A DNA stretch of 64,000 bases from Pterobdella sp. o SKG-2022 (taxonomy: Eukaryota > Annelida > Clitellata > Hirudinida > Piscicolidae), in contig OZ038323.1 in assembly GCA_964035795.1 (NCBI GenBank), positions 2,897,381 through 2,961,380 of the forward strand, given 5' to 3'. Shown in pieces: positions 26,201 to 35,800 of the stretch. The notes under the pieces were generated by a model, which was not told the DNA's origin, made no database searches, and worked only from the letters and a program-made list of their open reading frames with translations. The translations under genes and the position numbers were made by a program. How positions within the stretch are numbered: position 1 is the first letter of the stretch; each line of letters opens with the position of its first letter.

Positions 26201-29200
26201 AGGTATTTGTACGATTCGGTATTAGATAATTCTTTTGTGCGTAGGCTTATTCAGACTGATTTTGGAGCTTCTCACCATTTTATCAATTATTATTATTTTA
26301 TTATTACTATTATTATTATCATCATCATCATTATTATTATTGTTATTATTATTAGTGTCATAATCATTATGATCACTATCATCGCCTTCCAATCCGTTTG
26401 CCAACTGAATTGAATTATCTAATTAAAATTAAGTTTCAATTGGAAGCTTTCCTTTTTTTTGGTCAAGTATTTCTTATATTCTCAGAATTTTTTTTGAATG
26501 CTTGATTGAGTTTTTTTTTCACAAGTTCAGACTTAATCATTTTTAAAGTTTTAAAATTTGTGCAAATTAATTTGGCAAAACAGCTTCAAAACTTCTGTTC
26601 TGTTTGGGCTACAAAAGATTGATTCGTTCATATTAAATTTACTGATGTAACTTTATAACCAATAAAAACTCGCTATTTTTTCTAGTTGAAATACTTTTAA
26701 TAAATTTTTTTGGTGTAAAAAATAAAAATGAAAAAAAATAATTATTCAAGTTTATTTCAAATCGTTATTTTATTAAGTTCAATGTCTTTCCAGTTTGAAA
26801 TTTAGTATGACATTTTAGAATTTAAAATTACCCTAGTAGCATAACCTAATTTCAAATCCATTTTTAAACAAAAAAAAAGTAAACCAAAATTTTATTTCAT
26901 TGAAATTACTTTTTCGAAACACAAAAAGTAAACTTAAGTCAAGAGTGCTTAAGTTATTAGTTCGACTTTGAAAACTTCAACCCAGGCTCGCAGAAGACTT
27001 AAACCACATAAAACAATACAGAAACCCCAATATATATGTTTTAGGCTAATTTTATTGACTAAAATAACAAGTTCATCTCAAAATTTATTCGCAACACAAT
27101 CTTCTTCTTTCAATAATAAGTGTGAATAAAAATGAAATTTATAATAATAACAATAATGAAACAATGATTTATTAATTTTGTTACTGTCATCATTGTTCTT
27201 ATCGTCATCATCATCAGCATTATCAATTTTATTATTATTGTTTTTTATATCTTCTTCACCATATTAGATTATTCTGCCGTACGTATGCATCAAGCAAAGT
27301 AGGCAACAGACGCCTAAGCATTCTTTCACACTCACACAAATACTTTTGTTTCTGTTTCATTTTTAAAAGTGCATAATGTTATTTAATTCAAATTTTTCAT
27401 TAACTGCCATCCCGGGCTAACGTATTTTGTATTGCTTGAAAGTTCGTCCTTAAACACATGAAATTCCCCCTGCCGTTGTCAACTAGGAGCATCGGCTGAG
27501 ACGAATTGTAACGGTATTAAACATGATTATGCGATTTTTTGCAGCATAAAACTAGTGTTGTTCTAGTTTTAAAATGATCTGTCAATCATTGGTGCTTGTG
27601 ATTACAAGATGTTCTTTTGTTATATTTTATTATCACAATATGAACGAATTTAAAAGTGAAAAAACATAACTGTAATTTACTTTTTAATTAAATCAAAACA
27701 ATGTAAATTTAAAAAAGCATAAAAAACCAAACCACTTTACCGTACAAACGTCCAAAAACTAAAAATCTCTCATGAATTTATAAACATTCAAAATATTTTG
27801 TTTCAAAGCAACAAAACTTGCAAGTTTTAGTAAAAATCATATTTGGAACAGAAAAATTTGAATAACATTCTCCCATCATTTTGTTTTAAATTTTTTTATA
27901 CCGAAGCTAATTCAAACAACTTATTCAAATGAGACAACCAAGTTTTAGCTTTTTTAAAATTGAAAACAAATATACAGACTGTATGAAAGTATGAATCAAT
28001 GATACCAAGAGTTTGCAGGAAGTTTATGAAAAACTACGAAACATTTGTAAAAGCTTCATTGTTATAAGTTGCAACAACAAATTATAAAGAAAAAATGATA
28101 ATTATCTTGATATTCATAAATATAATCATATTCTCATTATATTATTATCATTATTTTTATTATTGTCATTATTATTATTATTAGTCAAAAGGAAACCAAT
28201 AACAGTTTTCACCATTTTTATAACAATATGAATGATAACAATACATTTATGGAAATAAAAACTGAACATTTAGTATGGCATTCTTTTCATATCTTTTTCA
28301 GTATTACACCACATGGAAAAATACGTTCAAATACTAAGCGCCAAATATTGAAACAGGCGCGCAAACCTGGTCACATCGGGGTCTTAGTGCTTCTGGTCGG
28401 GTACCACAAAACAATAAGTTCAAATCAGTATATTTTATATGATTATATAGCGGGTGATAATCAAATTGGCTTGAAGATTTTTCTTGTTTATCATTTAATC
28501 CCAACATTTGGTTGGAATTTTTTTATCTGCAATTTCTAGATTTAAAGCCCGTTTTCACTTCATTTCAAGCTCAAAGTTATAAGAAGCTATATTAATTTTA
28601 TAGAATTCATGTTTTTAACCACACAAACATCATCATTCAGTATCATGGTATCAAATAAGCTGAGTTCTTAAATGAAGGAGCTTTATTGAATAATGGAAGT
28701 TTATTAGTTAAGAGATCAATAATAAATCACCAAAATATATTAACTAACGAAACTATATCAAATCCAACAACTATATCAAAAAACAATTATATTAACTAAC
28801 AACTATATAAAAAAAAATTATATTAACTAACATCTAAAGTTGCTAAAAAATTATACAAATCAACAGACAACCTTCTACATAACCTCATAATGCTCACAAC
28901 AGGGATAAACATCTTCGTTTCCTTCTTCCTCCTCCTTCAAATCCTCGCCACCTCCACCCCTCCTGCTTCTCTCAGGATGCCTCTCATTGGTTCTTCATAT
29001 TTATATAGCGATATATAAGTTTAATAGGTGTTTGAATTGAATTCATTTTTAGTTTTACTCTTGTTGGTTCATTTTATTTATAAAGTGTTTAATTTGGTTC
29101 GCTTTGTTTAATTTGAATACATTTTAAATTTTAGTTTCAGCAGAATTTTTTATAAATACAGCGTTAAATTTTAATTTGTTCAATTCAAACCGTTTTAAAT

Positions 29201-32017
29201 GCATTTATAATTTTAACTCTGATAGTTTCCACTTGCGCAGCAGAAACCAAAGTTTGGTGACCTGGTGGTTGACTTGATATTGAAGTTGTGTGAATAGAGA
29301 TAAAATGGATGATTTAAGTTTATATATTATTTCAAATGTTAGGCTTCGAGGACATATAGAAAATTATCTTCCACATAATGAAAACTATTAAAAGTAGAGA
29401 GCTTAAAAGAAAAACTAGTGGAAATTTTGAAGTTTTCTTTTCAATTGAAACTCAATTATAATCTGAATTTCAATATTATTATGATTTTCATAGCGTGCAA
29501 TGTAAAAACAAATATGCTTTACATAACATCAAATGGCCGACTTGAAAAAGCTTCTTGGTTTCAATAATAAAGATTTTAATGTCATAATTTCTAAAATTAA
29601 TTAAGATGGTAAAAAAATGATTTTAATTAAGTTGGTAATTCAAGAAAAAATTTTTTTTGCTTTTTAAAATTGTGTTTTTTATCATGTTTAAATTTCTTCA
29701 TTCACCTAAAGATTTCCAATGTCACTTAGTTTAATTTAGCAACTTTTTTACATCAGTTAAGACCATGACAGATATCACTTTCACCTATATCGCCTTTATT
29801 TCTATCACAACCCATATTTTTTATAATTCATCTATTTAATTTCATTTTTTCAAATTTCTTTTAGATTACCATAAATTTCACGTGTTCAATATTATCTAAT
29901 TCACCTACGGCACCCTCATCGTTGTTTTTACCCTTCCATTCATCATACATAAGTATTTTTATTACCATTATTTTTTCATGGACTTACCATATTAATATTA
30001 TTTCATCCACGAACCCCATTCATCTTCACCCATGTTACTACTTAATGTTCACTCTAGCCACCTTTCCACCCACCGCAGGGATCTTTTTCTGTTTGAGCAT
30101 GTTTCTCATCACCTTATCTTCTTTCTTCTCAGCACTGGTCATCAACCTCTACATGAGGACCGACAAAAACAACCCTGTTCCTCCATGGCTCAAAATTGTC
30201 AGTGCTTTGTATGTCTTTTGACCTTTTCATGGTTTTAACTTAGAAATTATATGAGTTTAAATAAAACCAGCTATGATTTTATGTGATTAAATTAGCCTAA
30301 AACAAAAAAATTCAAATCAAACATTTATTGACTGAATAGAATAAAGCTTTTCATAAGCTATGGGCCTACTAAGTGTAATTCGACCACATTGTTTTAGTAA
30401 TGATAAAAACCTTTCGGTGTTATAAATAGGGGTTTTTGCATTTGTTTGTCCAAAAGCACCTTTTTTGCTGCAGTACGATTTTGTTTTTGTGATTTTTAAT
30501 TCCTTATGCATGATATCATTTCATGCCCTTGTAGATAAGGGTATTATAAAATTTCTTTTTAAAACAAATTAATTTGCAGAAGTTTTAAAAAATTAGTAAA
30601 ATGTCAATATTTATTTTATTATTCATATAAACTTTTGTTATACAATCAATTGAGGTTTTAATGGCTCTTATGTATAAAGAGTATGAGATTATAAAGATTT
30701 GTAATCGATTCAATGTCAAAGAGAAATCTCTTGTTTATAAAAATAATAATTTGTAGACGTCGAATTAATGATGATGAATGAATGCCAAACAATTTTAAAT
30801 TTTAAATCGACTTTTTGATTTTATAGATAGCGGTGGATTACTTGGCGTGTTTTTTCGGGATGAGGAGTGAGGAAGAAAAAGAGAAAAAAACCTCGAAGCC
30901 TCTATCGACACTCATCTCATTTTGTGCCAAGCCATCAAAAGCGCCCAAACCTCAGAAGCACGTAAAGGATCACGTAATCCACCATATGACTCATGTCATC
31001 GTCCTCGATGGCAATAAGACCAAGAAAAACAAGGAAAAAAAGAAAATGAAAATCAAATCTCCAGTTTTGATTTACAACAAATGGGAAGCTCTCACCGCAT
31101 TATCGCCTTCGCACAAGCACCACGGTAACCACGTGACACACCAAGTTAAACAATCCTGCCTGCACCAGTCTCTCTGCAAAACTCACGACTCTACAGAAAG
31201 CAGTCCTTTACGAGGTGACACCCTCCAAACTACTGCTTGCTCTCCACACAAAACACCCACCTACCATCTTCGTGCCACAAACTTCTGCCATCCTTCTCAG
31301 TGCCTAGACCACCTTGACCCCCTTCAAACACCCTCACTACACTCACCCAACCATGAGTATTCCTCCCCTTTCTTCAACAAATCATTGCATATACACAACA
31401 ATCCATCTTCAAGCCAACAATTGCAATCCCAACAACAAACTTCATTTCACCCTTACTCACCCAAAAAAAGAGTCCAAACGTCAGGAATCCTCAAAAACCA
31501 AACGTCATCGCTTGAGATGCATGGCAGAACAAGTTCTGTCCGTTATCGACCTCAGTCGACTGTTAAAACATCTGTCGAAAAACATTACTCTGATCAAAAT
31601 TTGCTTCATGCTATGCCAGACAGCCCATGCAAAGATGTCTATTGTTGCTGTCGGGACCAAATGCAGCTATGTCCTAAATACACATCATCTTATAAATGTT
31701 GTCAAAATGAAAACTGTTCACCTTCCTCAAACCTTTACAACCCTCACAACACAATTGACAAAAACATTGCAAAGGAAGTAAGAGACATAAGGAAAATGCT
31801 AAAAAGCTTCATGTTGAAACTGAAAGAAAAAGACAAAATAGATTTAATGGCGCAGGAATGGCGTTTGGTTGCCTTAGTTTTAGACCGACTTCTTTTCTTC
31901 ATCTATCTTTTCATAATTGTTATAAGCATGGTAGCCACTTTTCCATGGAAGGAAGCTTCGGGAATCGAAGAAACAACCATAAAGCAGGATGATTTTGAAG
32001 ATTTGAAAGATCTTTAA
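7008..32017 (+). CDS. Nicotinic acetylcholine receptor alpha-type subunit, whole gene, with giant N-terminal exon
   Basis: This is a Cys-loop ligand-gated ion channel subunit that acts in the neuronal or muscle plasma membrane as part of a pentamer gated by acetylcholine. Exons by frame and GT/AG: 7008-9358, 9679-9762, 13482-13543, 13986-14033, 16322-16411, 17099-17144, 17743-17820, 22168-22290, 23997-24114, 28903-28989, 30079-30197 (or 30201), 30827 (or 30831)-32017. All phases are consistent. Counted from the in-frame ATG at 7085 the product is about 1,440 residues, against roughly 450-650 for the family. The excess is mostly the first exon. The receptor core carries loop D Trp, loop A Tyr, a 13-residue Cys loop, loop B Trp, vicinal Cys-Cys in loop C, M1-M4 and a large cytoplasmic M3-M4 loop. 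A 5' exon with the signal peptide was not found. AATAAA lies at 32257-32262. Identity of the core is secure; the exact start is not. Confidence 0.9.
9679..22290 (+). CDS. nAChR ligand-binding domain exons
   Basis: Seven exons encode the extracellular domain. Exon 9679-9762 ends in loop D (NQVLTTKLWCHY). Exon 13482-13543 carries LTWRPEDYGNIESIR. Exon 13986-14033 carries loop A (WKPDIVLYN). Exon 16322-16411 carries VYNNGSVMWIPAAIF. Exon 17099-17144 opens the Cys loop (CAIDIVYFPFDTQ), and exon 17743-17820 closes it after 13 residues and gives loop B (GSWTYDGHKMDLDF). Exon 22168-22290 has loop C (YYNCCIEPYPDL). The five aromatic residues of the acetylcholine box and the adjacent Cys pair are all present, which marks an agonist-binding alpha subunit. 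Lengths between landmarks match the family. Introns are large and very AT-rich. Confidence 0.93.
9751..9965 (+). repeat. 34-bp minisatellite that includes the exon end and its 5' splice site
   Basis: Five successive units begin at 9751, 9785, 9819, 9853 and 9887. The first three are nearly identical. The unit starts with the last 12 coding bases of the nAChR exon ending at 9762 (TGGTGC..TTAT), followed by the donor GTGAGT. Units 2 and 3 carry exact copies of TTATGTGAGT (donors at 9797 and 9831), whereas units 4 and 5 have GGGAGT instead. A degenerate tail continues to about 9965. Confidence 0.9.
9966..13481. other. Large nAChR intron, no further gene seen
   Basis: This is the rest of the intron between the loop D exon and the exon at 13482. 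It is AT-rich with homopolymer runs and a GAGAGAGA patch near 10418. I found no supported exon, RNA gene or coding mobile element on either strand. Confidence 0.5.
13838..13916 (+). repeat. (TTAG)n tetranucleotide microsatellite
   Basis: TTAG is repeated with a few single-base variants (GGTTAG, TATTTAG). It sits in an nAChR intron about 70 bases before the acceptor at 13985. It is not a telomeric TTAGGG array. Confidence 0.9.
14370..14541 (-). mobile_element. tRNA-derived SINE
   Basis: On the minus strand, 14541-14471 reads as a tRNA-like head. It has an A-box-like TAGCTCAGCG, a perfect B box GGTTCGATCCC inside a 5-bp T-stem, and partly pairing acceptor ends (GTCGG with CCGAC). The anticodon arm is poor. 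It is followed by a body from GTTCCACAGTGG to AAGCGCTTTATAAAT. The same body occurs at 46608-46700 in the other orientation, so this is a dispersed SINE family and not a functional tRNA gene. It lies in an nAChR intron. Confidence 0.75.
14471..14541 (-). pseudogene. tRNA-like sequence (SINE head)
   Basis: The internal pol III promoter elements are well kept and the T-arm is perfect. The acceptor stem has a mismatch, and the possible anticodon loop (TAA at the centre) lacks the usual uridine before the anticodon. The attached SINE body argues against a working tRNA. Confidence 0.6.
15930..16200 (+). repeat. Degenerate ~18-bp tandem repeat
   Basis: The unit is roughly AACAAAAATATATTTTTC, with exact copies around 16062-16118 and diverged ones on each side. 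The repeating Leu-Leu-Lys-Asn-Ile-Phe frame on the minus strand is a by-product of the 18-bp period and not a protein. It ends about 120 bases before the nAChR acceptor at 16321. Confidence 0.85.
17590..17660 (+). repeat. Dispersed repeat family 'GTGGCATTAA...CTAGACCAC', copy 1
   Basis: The core is GTGGCATTAAC, four variable bases, then AGTTTCTAGACCAC, preceded by a GAGTATGGTTATA-type leader. Related copies are at 17845-17895, 39955-40035 (minus) and 43605-43675. The core ends GTGG/CCAC are complementary. The type of element is unknown. Confidence 0.65.
17845..17895 (+). repeat. Dispersed repeat family, copy 2
   Basis: This is a diverged copy: GAGTATGACTATAGTGGCG, then a TTTTCAGACCAC ending. 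It begins 25 bases after the nAChR exon end at 17820. Confidence 0.55.
17896..22167. other. Largest receptor intron before the loop C exon; no gene seen
   Basis: AT-rich sequence with a run of (ATT)n at about 20249-20288. Open frames of up to 159 codons occur on both strands but show only hydrophobic or low-complexity residues and no recognisable family. I support no exon here. Confidence 0.5.
23997..30201 (+). CDS. nAChR transmembrane exons M1-M3
   Basis: Exon 23997-24114 encodes M1 (RIAIFYSFILVFPCVLLSLL) and the M1-M2 turn. Exon 28903-28989 encodes M2 (INIFVSFFLLLQILATS) and the start of M3. Exon 30079-30197 encodes M3 and ends in the conserved PPW motif. At the cytoplasmic mouth of M2 the peptide is DTPAK where cation-selective nicotinic subunits have a Gly-Glu-Lys: -2' is Pro and -1' is Ala, with the -1' Glu missing. 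Position 9' is Val rather than Leu and 20' is Thr rather than Glu. These are the features associated with anion-selective Cys-loop receptors, including the anion-selective nicotinic subunits described in molluscs. The donor of the last exon is either ATT|GTCAGT (30197) or GTCA|GTGCTT (30201); both keep frame with a matching downstream acceptor. Confidence 0.88.
24770..26285 (-). mobile_element. 5'-truncated non-LTR retrotransposon with restriction-like endonuclease
   Basis: Read on the minus strand, 26285-24770 encodes the end of a reverse transcriptase (YKYLGV-type motif, then LSTELSSPNKIMAINSLAIP). Next comes a Cys/His zinc knuckle (CRLC..H..TISHIV..., 25460-25380) and a PD-(D/E)XK-type region with TDRNIQANKPDIVVKD at about 25225-25175, then KICKYRDLQIEI. 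After the stop there is a short 3' UTR and an A-rich tail, seen as T-runs at 24782-24795 on the plus strand. Frames 26163-25660, 25663-25268 and 25112-24873 are broken by stops or frameshifts, so it is dead. The 5' end is cut at the ATT/ATC microsatellite of 26280-26360. It lies in an nAChR intron, opposite to the gene. The RLE-containing C-terminus suggests the R2/NeSL-like group. Confidence 0.8.
26280..26360 (+). repeat. ATT/ATC microsatellite
   Basis: Mixed ATT, ATC and ATG trinucleotides abut the truncated 5' end of the retroelement. Similar tracts occur at 20249-20288, 28135-28185, 52185-52260 and 58438-58465. Confidence 0.85.
26361..28902. other. Receptor intron remainder; no gene seen
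   Basis: AT-rich sequence up to the M2 exon. A GC-richer patch at 28335-28405 (containing CAGGCGCGCAAACCTGG) and another near 27410-27530 stand out from the background, but neither has a coding or RNA signature I recognise. Confidence 0.45.
30827..32017 (+). CDS. nAChR last exon: cytoplasmic M3-M4 loop and M4
   Basis: The exon begins after TTTTATAG (or the second AG, at 30831) and runs open for about 396 codons to TAA at 32015-32017. It encodes a cytoplasmic loop of about 330 residues, rich in His, Ser, Thr, Pro and Gln and low in conservation. Then come an amphipathic pre-M4 helix (about residues 305-340) and M4, recognisable as ALVLDRLLFFIYLFIIVIS, followed by a short acidic extracellular tail. 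Position and sequence of the helix and M4 are typical of the nicotinic family. The loop has CHP-rich patches (for example CCCRDQMQLCPKYTSSYKCC) of unknown role. Confidence 0.9.
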   Translation: MAVDYLACFFGMRSEEEKEKKTSKPLSTLISFCAKPSKAPKPQKHVKDHVIHHMTHVIVLDGNKTKKNKEKKKMKIKSPVLIYNKWEALTALSPSHKHHGNHVTHQVKQSCLHQSLCKTHDSTESSPLRGDTLQTTACSPHKTPTYHLRATNFCHPSQCLDHLDPLQTPSLHSPNHEYSSPFFNKSLHIHNNPSSSQQLQSQQQTSFHPYSPKKRVQTSGILKNQTSSLEMHGRTSSVRYRPQSTVKTSVEKHYSDQNLLHAMPDSPCKDVYCCCRDQMQLCPKYTSSYKCCQNENCSPSSNLYNPHNTIDKNIAKEVRDIRKMLKSFMLKLKEKDKIDLMAQEWRLVALVLDRLLFFIYLFIIVISMVATFPWKEASGIEETTIKQDDFEDLKDL

Positions 32018-32823
32018 TGAAAGAAGTTGGAAATTTTCGAATTAATCATTTGTTACGTCAATACTTTGATTATTTTTGTGCTTGAGTTCACTATACACGA
32101 AGAGTTCCAAATATCGTACATTTTGTTGTGTTGAAGTCAATCTTTCAAAAAAACGAAAACTTGGAGATTTTGTTTGTATGATGCTTTTCTTTCTACGACG
32201 CATCATAAAGACTTGATGTTGTTGCCGTAGTAACAAAAACATCGTACATTTTATCAAATAAAATCTTTGAGTGTTCATTAATTTTGATTTATCACTGTTT
32301 GTTTTTGAGTTTTCAAGCGTTTAATTCTATAATATATTTGGAATTCAATTTTGATGTTTGTTGTTTGTTTACTGTGGTTTAGGATTTTTTATTTCAATTG
32401 TTATTTGGGTTTATTGCATTCGAAAAATTTTTTCTTGCGTCAATAATGCATATTGCCATATTTAAGTAATGCTTAAACACATTAACCTCTGTTTCTGGAA
32501 ACCTTCATTTTGACGTATGCAAACAAATATACGATGGAAAATGAAATTAATTTCAATTTTATTCTACTCATTCATAAGAATTTTGGTAGTTTTAATTTTA
32601 GCTGAATATTATAATTTTTAATAGATTAAATTTTATACTCACTATACCAACTAAATGAAAAATAAAGAAAGAAAGATATTAAAAGCTATTGTCCAATCAA
32701 AACACAATAAAAAATATGTCCTATCAACACAACATCAACTATAAAAAGTCCACCTACTACAGTTCATAAACAACAAATTAATGTCTGCGCTTTCATAACA
32801 CTTTCGAACATCTTCGTGTCATA

Positions 32824-35800
32824 TTATTCACTGGTGAACAACGAGTGGTTTTTGATAAAGACATCGGCTGCTCCATAGAAGGAGACTAGGACAAAGTCAT
32901 GGAAGGTTTCTTTGAAGGGCAGATGTTTGCAGCCCAGACAGGTGACACTCCCCGCCCATCCTAAATCATTATTTTATATTTATGTTCCTTTTTTATGTTA
33001 TTTACTGATGTAATATCATTGGATGCATTATAATCCTTATGAAGGTTGCTTATTGAAAGTTGAATAGAATTATTTGGTGTAGTTTAAAGTTTGTGTTTAT
33101 TATGAAGCTTGTGCTTATACTCATTATAAATTATGAAAATTTAGTTTTGATTCCAAAATATCTTACTTTTGGTGTCTTCAGCTTTCAAGTCCCAGCACTC
33201 CGTACAGGTTTCTTTTAGGTCTACATTTTCTTCCTCGTCCTTCTCCTCCTCCTCCTCTTCCTCTTCTTCTTCTTCTTCCTCATTTGGTTTTTTGTCTTCG
33301 AATTTTTGGGAATTTTGGTTTTTGTTTTCGTTTTTACTCTTGGTCTTTTCTTGCTCTTGTTGCTTCAAGCTTTTGTTACTTTTTATATTTTTGTTGTTTT
33401 TATTAGAATTTTTAGTTTTGACGTCTTTTTTGTCTTCATTCAATTCAGATATGGATGTGGTTTGTAACAAAATTTCATCAACCTCTTTTTCTACTTTTTC
33501 CTCTGCTTCTTCCTCTTCATCTTCTTTTTCTACCATTTCTTCTTGCGGATAATCACTTACGTTGTCTGGATAGAAAAAAGAGCCTCTTTCAACACAAATA
33601 CTGCAATAGTTGTATGTCTGAAAGGAAATAACCCAATTAAAATCATTTTCATGTTAACCATCAATTAAAACTGTCTTCATTAATAAAGAAACACCGAATG
33701 TATGAAGAATTTGATTGATTGCTTGCATCAGAACATCAGGTAAAGTGATTTTGATTATGGTCGATTGAAATAAAAAAAATATATCACGTTTTAATAGTGA
33801 ACCCGTCAATAGGCTCTTGGTGAAGAAAAACAGACTATAAGCAAGATTAGATTGATTTTTAATTTTGGAGTTCAATGTAAAATAGTAATGAGCTCTGAGT
33901 GATAATGTTTAAAGCAACACCAAACACACCCTCGCTTCACAACAGGCTACCAAAGCTTCAAGGAAATCGTAAAAATTCATCTGAAAGCATTGGGTAATAA
34001 CGATACATAAATCAAAAGGAATGATTAAAGACTCGTGCTAACAACATAACAAAACTTAACATAGTTGTTTTTTGCCATTAAATCATAACGAACTTCGTGC
34101 TGTAAGTTATATATCTCCTTGATTCTCCGCAGTCTTGCTGAGCATTTTTTGCATCGTTTTTTCAACGTTTCCCACACTTTTTCCACCACCCGCTTGTCCA
34201 ACACCTGCATTATTCTCATCACATCGTTTCCGGTCAATGTAGAATCCAGCAAATTGAATTCCTGTAGGTAATTCAATGTTTTCATGATTTTGAACCGTTT
34301 AATGGTGCAAATAAGAATTTGAATATATGTTTTGACAAATTTAATTGAATATTGTCTAATATTCATATAAAAATATTTTTAAATAAGAAAATAGCGTAAA
34401 TAATTCAATTGATGAGTTTTTTTGTATTGTTAAATAGCTTTAGAATGTAGGAATGAATACAATACAACTACAGTATGAATAAGATTATTGTGATACCAAT
34501 TTCCGATGTTATAGACATTTATAATTATTATACAAAAAAAAACTAAACTATTGAAAATTTTAACGTTATAAACACCCAAAACGTTCAAACACTGATAGAA
34601 CAGTCTGCGAAATTATAATACAGACGACCACACACCGTCAGCATAACGAGGAACTGACTCATCGTCATTGTCTTGATGTTCTTCCGTTCTTCAACCTGCA
34701 ACCATTAAAGTCAATTTAGTTTTTTGGTGCTAGAATGTAACAAACCACATTTAATATTTTTATTAAGAGAGGAAGTTTTTCGAATGAATTGAGAATATTG
34801 TACAATCGATCAATCACCTTCTTTTTATTGCTTTGTTTTACGCACCAAGATTAGAAAGTAAGTTTGATTATACTAATTATATTAACGCATATGAACTTTA
34901 AACCCAATAAACTCTGAAAATTATGTTAAAAGTTTTTACATTAAAGATTATATTCGTACATAAAACTTTTGTACTATTAAGGAAAAACTACCACTGAAAT
35001 GCTAATACTTAAATGCATACCAACCCTGTTATTGAAGATGCTGGTGAGTTTGTTGTAATGCTGGAAAAGATTGCTGATTTGTGGGCAGACTACTTTGAAC
35101 TTCTTAACGTCATTCAAGAAAAAACCTTTGACATCATAAGAACTAATCAATAAATAAATTAATTAATCAAGTAACTGAAGGATTTTTTCCAAAAGCCACA
35201 ATAAAATGAATGTAATTTCAGAATACTAGTTAGTTCGGGAAGTAATGTGTTAACCATCCCGAACGTCTATTAAACATAACATTTTCAAAATACGATAGCG
35301 TTGTACGTATTGATCAAATCTTTTTGAAAATTTGAACATAAATTTTCCAAACATCACTTACGAGGAAAAAAGTTTCGATCAGATTTTTCAAAATTTCAGT
35401 TCACAGTGCACATTTAAAATCAACTACTATATGAAAAACGTTTTTTCGCTTCAAACTTCTTTTTCTTTGTTGTTTTCAGTCATTTTTCCCTTTATCGTGG
35501 GATTAGACCCTGTGAATGGCATCTTTCCATCTTCTCCTGTTCTGCACCCAGCCCACGTCAATACCATGGTCCTTCAGGTCTTTCTCAACACATTCAGCCC
35601 AAGTCTTCTTTGGTCTACTTCTTCCAACAGAGCCTGCCATTTCTTCTTCCATTGTTTGACGTGGCATAGCATTCGGCTGCATTCGCATGACGTGCCCGTA
35701 CCATCTCAATCTACTCATGAATATGATGCTGGATAGGGATTTGAGTTGTAGCTGCAATAATGCTTCCTTGTATCCTTTTTTGGTGACTATTTTGAGCATT

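Noticed and set aside
33169..33552. Ser/Phe-rich ORF on the plus strand
   Set aside because: It is the antisense shadow of the Glu/Lys-rich RSPH10B exon.
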